Positions 52,554-57,493 of a stretch of 57,493 nucleotides of DNA are shown piece by piece. This stretch comes from JBBSUQ01 sp964389755. Lineage in GTDB: Bacteria; Bacteroidota; Bacteroidia; Flavobacteriales_D; Crocinitomicaceae. The first letter of the stretch is position 1; each line of letters opens with the position of its first letter. The stretch is taken from assembly GCA_964389755.1 (NCBI GenBank), contig CAYMEW010000028.1, positions 1-57,493 of the forward strand. Direction: 5' to 3'. A model generated the notes under the pieces. That model worked only from the letters and a program-made list of their open reading frames with translations. It was not told where the DNA came from and made no database searches. A program made the translations under genes and the position numbers.

Positions 52554-53900
52554 CTAAAAATCGTACGGCAAACGTTCCCGGTAAAGGTATTTTTTCTGGG
52601 CTGATTCAAAAGGCCTGTACACGTAGTAGACAAAGTTGTTGTAAATATCGATCTTGTCGACATACCGGTTTACGAGCTTTACTTTCTCCCCTATTTCACC
52701 GGTACGTACATCGATCAGGCCAATATAAGAATAACCCGCTTTTTCAAACACAGCGTAGATCTTTCCCGTGCCCTTATCCTGGATGAGTTGCTTTTTCCAG
52801 CCGCTTGCCTTCGGATGATAGTGATGATAAATGGACACGCTGTCCAGCTTGTCCCCGAACTGATCGAAGGTATACATCCGGTCTTTGTAATAGTCGAACA
52901 CAAAGATCGAGTCATTTCGGAAAAAAAAAGGTGCGTAGAGTTCCTTGTAGTAAATAGACTGCGTAAAATAGTTAGCCCCGACCCATATCTCGGCATCGAT
53001 GCCGGTTTCCAGTTCTTTGTACCGGGCCCATAGTTTCGTCCGAACGTCGACCCACTTGTATTCGGAACGGTACAATTCCATCATCAGTTCGTCCTCGACG
53101 TGCATAATCTTCCGGTAGGCCGAATCGACCTGGTCATAAGTATAGTAGTCAAAGGCCGGGTAGTTTTTATCGAAGGTTGAAAAGTACATTTTCGTACGGC
53201 TCGTATCGATGATCGGCGCCACGTATTCGTAAAAATATGCCGGGTCAAGTGAAGAGATCCCGATCTTGTTGCCGTTCAGCTGGATTCCGTAAACGCTTTT
53301 TTCACAGAGGATGTGCGCATTTCCACGGTAATCGCTCGTGAGTCCGGTCGCCGTTCCCGGAACCTGGAAAGAATTCTGTACGCGCTGTCCGTCATAAAGA
53401 AGCAGTTCACTTCCTTTCTTTAGTCGCTTCGGGTAGGCCAGCAAAACAAGCCTTCCGTCCGACATGATCTCAAAATCCGCCACGCTCAGTCGTTGCGATT
53501 CATACACGATTTGCGGCACTCCCTGCGGACGAACGATCACTTCCGCCTCCTGTTGCACCGGCAGGGCTTTCAGGTAATAGCGGATCGTCAGCGTATCTTT
53601 TTCGGAATCACGGCCGGAGCCCAGGTTTTTCAGATCATCGGAATAACCGTTATACAAGCGATGCGACACCGAAAGCCGGTAATGTTCTCCCCTGATCAGT
53701 TGAGTGCTTGCAATTCCCCGCGAATTACTGTGAATGATCCGCAAATCGCTGCCCAATGCGAGGCTGATATCGGCATTCGGAACAACTTCGCCGCTTTCCA
53801 CATCCTCCAGGTAAATGCGTACCCAGACGCTATCCTGCGCCAGGCCACGGAAACCGAACGCTAAAACGAAAAATATCACTATCGGAACAGATCGAATCAT
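52554..53900 (-). CDS. Secreted protein with carboxypeptidase-regulatory-like domain and beta-propeller-like repeats
   Basis: This is a 448-residue exported protein. A signal peptide (about 1-21, ending RGLAQ) is followed by a carboxypeptidase-regulatory-like domain (about 25-110, with EDVESGEVVPNADISLAL) and a long region of aromatic-rich, repeated strands that looks like a six- or seven-bladed propeller. It ends near the C-terminus with VYRPFESAQKKYLY. No catalytic motif is visible. It may bind polymers or act as a scaffold; that is inference. It converges on the endonuclease-family gene with four bases between stops. Confidence 0.76.
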   Translation of the reverse strand: MIRSVPIVIFFVLAFGFRGLAQDSVWVRIYLEDVESGEVVPNADISLALGSDLRIIHSNSRGIASTQLIRGEHYRLSVSHRLYNGYSDDLKNLGSGRDSEKDTLTIRYYLKALPVQQEAEVIVRPQGVPQIVYESQRLSVADFEIMSDGRLVLLAYPKRLKKGSELLLYDGQRVQNSFQVPGTATGLTSDYRGNAHILCEKSVYGIQLNGNKIGISSLDPAYFYEYVAPIIDTSRTKMYFSTFDKNYPAFDYYTYDQVDSAYRKIMHVEDELMMELYRSEYKWVDVRTKLWARYKELETGIDAEIWVGANYFTQSIYYKELYAPFFFRNDSIFVFDYYKDRMYTFDQFGDKLDSVSIYHHYHPKASGWKKQLIQDKGTGKIYAVFEKAGYSYIGLIDVRTGEIGEKVKLVNRYVDKIDIYNNFVYYVYRPFESAQKKYLYRERLPYDF

Positions 53901-54014
53901 AGGTGTTTTTCAAAGGAGATGCAAATTGGCCGGTTTTTCCATAAATCAGAGTCAAAATTACCACTTCTCACAGCAAAAACAAAGATCCCCGGTTTGTCAT
54001 TGCGCAACTCATCA

Positions 54015-54052
54015 AAAAAGGCCTTCAAACAATGCGTTTCGAAGGCCTTTTA
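54015..54052 (-). terminator. Terminator of ilvE
   Basis: AAAAGGCCTTC and GAAGGCCTTTT form a perfect 11-bp stem with a 14-base loop, followed on the minus strand by TTTT. It lies about 26 bases after the ilvE stop. Confidence 0.88.
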
Positions 54053-54077
54053 AAGTATCGTATTAAAACAAAGTCAC

Positions 54078-55148
54078 TTACACGTGCAGCAGCCAGTTGA
54101 ATTCATCTGCCACTTTACCTGCTTTCAGATCGTCCAGGTATTTCTTCACACGCGCCGAGAACTTGCGGGTTTCAACCGCCGGAAGCGTAAACAACTCATC
54201 CCGGAAACCGATCTTCGCAATCTGTGCAATAGTAGCGGCCGTTCCCGCACCGAAGGCTTCCGAAAGACGGTTCTCGCGAATCGCGTTGATCACTTCTTCC
54301 ACGGAGATCTTACGCTCTTCGACGCGTACACCCCAGGCATGTGCGAGGTCGAGCACCGAACGCTTGGTAACGCCGCGCAGGATCGTATCGCTTTCTTCAG
54401 ACGGAGAAATGAGTATATCGTCGATCATGAATACAATGTTCATGGTTCCGGATTCCTCGATGTACTTATGCTCCACGCCATCCGTCCACACGAGTTGGTG
54501 AAACCCTTTTTCGGCACCGAGTTTGGCAGGATAAAGCGAAGCGGCATAATTTCCCGCTGTTTTTGCACGTCCGACACCACCCACGGAAGCACGTGTATAA
54601 TACTCTTCGATCTTCACGTTTACCGGCGTGGAATAATAAGCACCCACGGGGCAGGCAAAGATCACGAATTTGTAATTTTCAGAAGGACGGATTCCCACGA
54701 ATTCGTCCGTTGCGAACAGGAACGGACGCAAATACAATGAATAACCGTCTTTCGCCGGGATCCAGTCGCGCTCTACATCTGTAAACCTGCGTACCAGCTC
54801 CACGAACATTTCGGGTTCAATCATCGGCATACACATCCGCTCACTCGACTCGGCAAAACGGTCCGCATTCATGTCCGGACGGAAGATCACAACTTCTCCG
54901 CTTTCGGTCTTATAAGCCTTCATTCCTTCAAAGATCGACTGACCGTAATGAAGCGCCGACGTCGCCGGATGCAGGTCCAACGGACCAAAGGGAACGATCT
55001 CGGGCTTTTGCCAGCTACCGTCCTTATAATCCATCACGAGCATGTGATCTGTAAAAATGCGGCCGAAAGGAATGTCCGACCAGTCAACCTGGGAAATTTT
55101 AGATTCTGTAGCAGGGGTCACTTTTATTGAAAGAGAATCTTTGATCAT
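54078..55148 (-). CDS. ilvE: Branched-chain amino acid aminotransferase
   Basis: This is a 356-residue PLP enzyme that transfers amino groups to and from leucine, isoleucine and valine. The PLP lysine is probably Lys196 in GRAKTAGNYAASL. The segments HYGQSIFEGMKAY, LYLRPFLFATDEF and YIEESGTMNIVFMIDD fit the eukaryote-like large BCAT group found in Bacteroidota. The start is ATG 55148. It is a single-gene unit with a strong terminator. Together with leucine dehydrogenase it covers the first step of branched-chain amino acid breakdown. Confidence 0.94.
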   Translation of the reverse strand: MIKDSLSIKVTPATESKISQVDWSDIPFGRIFTDHMLVMDYKDGSWQKPEIVPFGPLDLHPATSALHYGQSIFEGMKAYKTESGEVVIFRPDMNADRFAESSERMCMPMIEPEMFVELVRRFTDVERDWIPAKDGYSLYLRPFLFATDEFVGIRPSENYKFVIFACPVGAYYSTPVNVKIEEYYTRASVGGVGRAKTAGNYAASLYPAKLGAEKGFHQLVWTDGVEHKYIEESGTMNIVFMIDDILISPSEESDTILRGVTKRSVLDLAHAWGVRVEERKISVEEVINAIRENRLSEAFGAGTAATIAQIAKIGFRDELFTLPAVETRKFSARVKKYLDDLKAGKVADEFNWLLHV

Positions 55149-55227
55149 AACTATTTTTTCGATGTGCGAATATAACCAGAATCTGTGAGATTTGTTCTAT
55201 TGCTTCCCGAATCAGCACAGAATTGCG

Positions 55228-55235
55228 TATTTTTG
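55228..55235 (+). promoter_or_regulatory. Probable -7 box for recQ
   Basis: TATTTTTG matches the -7 consensus exactly. Transcription would start near 55241, which fits translation from TTG 55274 rather than from the upstream TTG 55223, which lies before the box. The -33 region is poor. Confidence 0.4.
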
Positions 55236-55273
55236 ATCTCTTTGCAAAAAAATGTCGGGAAAGAAAAATTAAG

Positions 55274-57151
55274 TTGGAAAAAAGCAGGGAAATATTGCGC
55301 AAATACTGGGGCTTTGAAAATTTCCGGCCCCTGCAGGAAGACATCGTCGACACGGTGATCAACGGGCACGATACGCTTGCCCTGCTCCCCACCGGCGGAG
55401 GTAAATCCCTTTGTTTCCAGGTACCCGGACTCGCACGGGAAGGCATTACCCTCGTGATTTCCCCGCTTATCGCATTGATGCAGGACCAGGTCCGGAACTT
55501 GCGTAAACACGGTATCCGTGCCGCTGAACTCGTCAGTGGAATGTCCTACCGGGAAATTGACATCCTGCTCGACAATGCGCGTTTCGGAGGCCTCGACTTT
55601 CTGTACACCTCCCCTGAACGAATCGGTTCCACTCTCTTTATCGAACGTTTTAAAAACATGCAGGTCGGCCTGATCGTAGTCGATGAAGCACATTGCATTT
55701 CCGAATGGGGGCACGATTTCAGGCCGGCATATTTACAGATCAGCGAACTGCGCGAAATTCACCCCGAAGTTCCGGTCATAGCACTTACTGCTACGGCAAC
55801 CCAACAGGTTCGAGAGGATATTTGCACCCAACTCGAGCTACGACAACCCGTGTGCTTCGAAGCACCGTTCCTCCGGGAGAACCTCGCCTATAAAGTCGTA
55901 CAGACCGATAATAAACGCGACCTGATCGTGCGTTACCTGCAAAAACACGCAACCGAAAGCGGTATTATTTATTGCCAGACGCGCAAAAGTGTAAAGGATG
56001 TGACCAGGCACCTGCTCGCGCTGGGCGTCAAAACGGGGATCTACCACGGTGGGATGAACCGCGACGAGCGCAAACTCATGCTCGAGGCCTGGATGAAGAA
56101 CCAAACCAGGATCATGGTCTGTACGAATGCCTTCGGAATGGGGATCGATAAACCGGATGTACGCTTTGTATTGCATTATGAATTTCCCGACAACCTCGAA
56201 GCCTATTTCCAGGAAGCCGGACGTGCCGGACGAGACCGGGAGCCCGCAGAAGCGATCGCTTTTTACGCATCAACTGATACGATTGACTTGCTCGAACGCG
56301 TGCAGCAACGCTTTCCCGAACCCGAAAAAGTATTGCAGGTATATCGCGCGTTGTGCAATCACCTTCGGATCGCCATCGGCTCCGGAACGCTCGAAACGTA
56401 TCATCTCTCGCTCAAAGAATTTGCCCGGCTTTTTCGCATTGATCCGCTGCTGTGTTACAACGCCCTGAAAATGCTCGAACTCAATGGCGACCTCACTTTT
56501 TCGGAAGGTGTTTTTCACCCGACACGCATTCGCATTGCCATCGGGAATAAAGAACTTTACAATTTCCAGATCAAATACGAGCAGTACGCACCCTTTATCC
56601 AGCTCGTTTCCCGCAGCTATCCCGGAATTTTCGATCATTTCTTTGAGATCGACGAACGCGAAGTGGCCAAACGCCTTTCCAAATCCGAAGAAGAAGTAAA
56701 AAAAATCCTGCAGGCACTGGAAAAATACGGCGTGCTTGACATAAACTGGCAAAGTGCCCTTCCTTCGGTGACCTTTCAGCACGAACGCCTGCCGGACGAC
56801 TACCTCAGGCTCGCCCCGGAAGTGTACCTCAACCGGAAAGCCCATGCACTTAAACGCGTGGAAGCCGTCATCGAATACCTCACCGAACCGAAGTGCCGCG
56901 TCGTACAATTACTGAACTACTTCGGACAACGTGCCGAAAAGTGCGGTACCTGCGACGTCTGCCTGGCAGAAAAACGCCAACAAAAACTCCCTTCCGATTC
57001 CGAAGTACTGGAGTTTCTGCAAACCCCGGCGAACCTCGAAGCATTGCAGGATCGTTTCAACCTAAATCCACAAGAATTAAAGCGGATCCTGCACAAACTC
57101 CTGCTTGAAGAAAAAATAAAAGAACACGGAGGGAAATTTCAGAGGGTTTAA
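55274..57151 (+). CDS. RecQ family ATP-dependent DNA helicase
   Basis: This is a helicase of about 625 residues that unwinds DNA in repair and recombination. Helicase motifs are complete: PTGGGKSLCFQ (Walker A), VVDEAHCISEWGHDFRP (DEAH and aromatic loop), ALTATAT and QEAGRAGRDREP. The RQC part carries the zinc cysteines in the region ending KCGTCDVCLAEK. No HRDC domain is visible at the C-terminus, which is short for RecQ, so it is a compact form. No ATG lies in frame near the start. I prefer TTG 55274, which gives LEKSREILRKYWGFENFRP, the usual N-terminus; TTG 55223 is the alternative. Confidence 0.92.
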   Translation: MEKSREILRKYWGFENFRPLQEDIVDTVINGHDTLALLPTGGGKSLCFQVPGLAREGITLVISPLIALMQDQVRNLRKHGIRAAELVSGMSYREIDILLDNARFGGLDFLYTSPERIGSTLFIERFKNMQVGLIVVDEAHCISEWGHDFRPAYLQISELREIHPEVPVIALTATATQQVREDICTQLELRQPVCFEAPFLRENLAYKVVQTDNKRDLIVRYLQKHATESGIIYCQTRKSVKDVTRHLLALGVKTGIYHGGMNRDERKLMLEAWMKNQTRIMVCTNAFGMGIDKPDVRFVLHYEFPDNLEAYFQEAGRAGRDREPAEAIAFYASTDTIDLLERVQQRFPEPEKVLQVYRALCNHLRIAIGSGTLETYHLSLKEFARLFRIDPLLCYNALKMLELNGDLTFSEGVFHPTRIRIAIGNKELYNFQIKYEQYAPFIQLVSRSYPGIFDHFFEIDEREVAKRLSKSEEEVKKILQALEKYGVLDINWQSALPSVTFQHERLPDDYLRLAPEVYLNRKAHALKRVEAVIEYLTEPKCRVVQLLNYFGQRAEKCGTCDVCLAEKRQQKLPSDSEVLEFLQTPANLEALQDRFNLNPQELKRILHKLLLEEKIKEHGGKFQRV

Positions 57152-57493
57152 CTTCGAATACGAAGCAATCCGCTTGTGCAATTCCAGGGCCAGAACTGCC
57201 TCTCGAATGACAGGGGAGGAAATAGCGACCATTCTTCCGCAGCCTCACCGTACACCACAACCCTACAAAAACTTCCTATACACGAATACCTCCAAGCCGA
57301 AGCAATCCGCGTGTACTTTACACCGCGCTTCAGTGTAAGCTGCCGGGACCCAACACATGCAGTTCCGCAGAACTTTTACCTTGTCCGAATCCGCCTCCAG
57401 GCGGAAAGTTTGGTAAAATGTTCCGGAACAAATGCTGTTTGGGTGGCAGCTGCAACGTAGCGCTAGACTTTTTTGCCTACTTTTTTTGGCAAT
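57152..57493. other. Palindrome-rich non-coding tail after recQ
   Basis: I find no convincing gene in these 342 bases. A direct repeat CGAAGCAATCCGC occurs at 57161-57173 and 57298-57310. Inverted repeats are dense: TTACAC/GTGTAA (57318-57338), TTTTACC/GGTAAAA (57374-57418) around TCCGCCT/AGGCGGA, and the perfect palindromes TGTTCCGGAACA (57419-57430), GCAGCTGC (57446-57453) and TAGCGCTA (57458-57465). This looks like one or more decayed intergenic repeat elements. Confidence 0.6.

Noticed and set aside
57176..57460. Open frame of 94 codons after recQ
   Set aside because: No start signal or recognisable domain, and it runs through the palindrome-rich tail; more likely non-coding.
1..57493. 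tRNA, rRNA, CRISPR, transposase or integrase
   Set aside because: I scanned by eye for such signatures on both strands and found none. This does not replace a tool search.

Overview
This window looks like chromosomal DNA from a Bacteroidota bacterium, most likely order Flavobacteriales (possibly near Fluviicola/Crocinitomicaceae; the genus is a guess). The evidence is a ~288-residue primary sigma factor without the long region 1.1, promoters of the form TTTG-N19-21-TAnnTTTG, two proteins ending in type IX secretion (T9SS) sorting domains, TonB-dependent receptors with carboxypeptidase-like N-terminal domains, a PUR/DUF3276 protein, a long NusB, a very large LepB, and leucine dehydrogenase. 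It is mostly ordinary chromosome. I see no prophage, integrase, transposase, CRISPR array, rRNA or tRNA.

Layout. 0.4-4.9 kb (minus): a tightly overlapped operon of MarR regulator, OsmC-like protein, MFS exporter and TonB-dependent receptor. 5.0-13.0 kb (minus): a SpoIIE-type phosphatase, preceded by the run dapF, unknown protein, GNAT, mltG, glycosylasparaginase, beta-mannosidase. The mannosidase is split by a perfect 188-bp tandem duplication. 13.2-17.2 kb (plus): HtrA/DegP protease, rpoD with a textbook promoter, and a long-form GAPDH, with clear terminators. 17.5-25.3 kb (minus): a 1292-residue T9SS-secreted protein, then a probable metal-uptake operon (small exported Cys protein, TonB receptor, lipoprotein), then another lipoprotein. 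25.3-28.5 kb: a DUF4294-like protein (plus), and pyruvate dehydrogenase E1-alpha and E2 (minus). 28.7-32.3 kb (minus): O-methyltransferase, threonine aldolase and a lipoprotein whose domain order and motifs resemble glucan water dikinase.

32.5-39.3 kb: mostly plus-strand genes (membrane protein, SpoU methyltransferase, T9SS protein, acyl-CoA carboxylase carboxyltransferase, ElaA-type GNAT, M13 peptidase lipoprotein), with pcm on minus. 39.3-40.1 kb is an AT-rich islet holding one small lipoprotein gene; it is bounded on one side by the M13 peptidase gene and on the other by a decayed copy of that gene's 3' end. 40.1-43.4 kb (minus): leucine dehydrogenase, nusB, DUF1573 lipoprotein, yajC and a small membrane protein. 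43.5-51.4 kb (plus): MsbA-like ABC exporter, PUR protein, then a housekeeping run parA-parB-DUF5683-dapB-lepB-wbqC. 51.4-57.2 kb: a possible small RNA or attenuator leader before a secreted endonuclease/phosphatase-family lipoprotein, a secreted propeller-like protein (minus), ilvE (minus) and recQ (plus). The last 340 bases are non-coding and rich in palindromes.

The most notable items are: (1) the frameshifting 188-bp duplication at the catalytic centre of the beta-mannosidase, next to a glycosylasparaginase, which together suggest N-glycan core breakdown; (2) the lipoprotein with a glucan-water-dikinase-like His domain and ATP-binding domain; (3) the M13 3'-end remnant and AT-rich islet; (4) the promoter-hairpin unit at 51.43-51.53 kb; and (5) genes whose -7 box lies 4-5 bases from the start codon, suggesting leaderless mRNAs.
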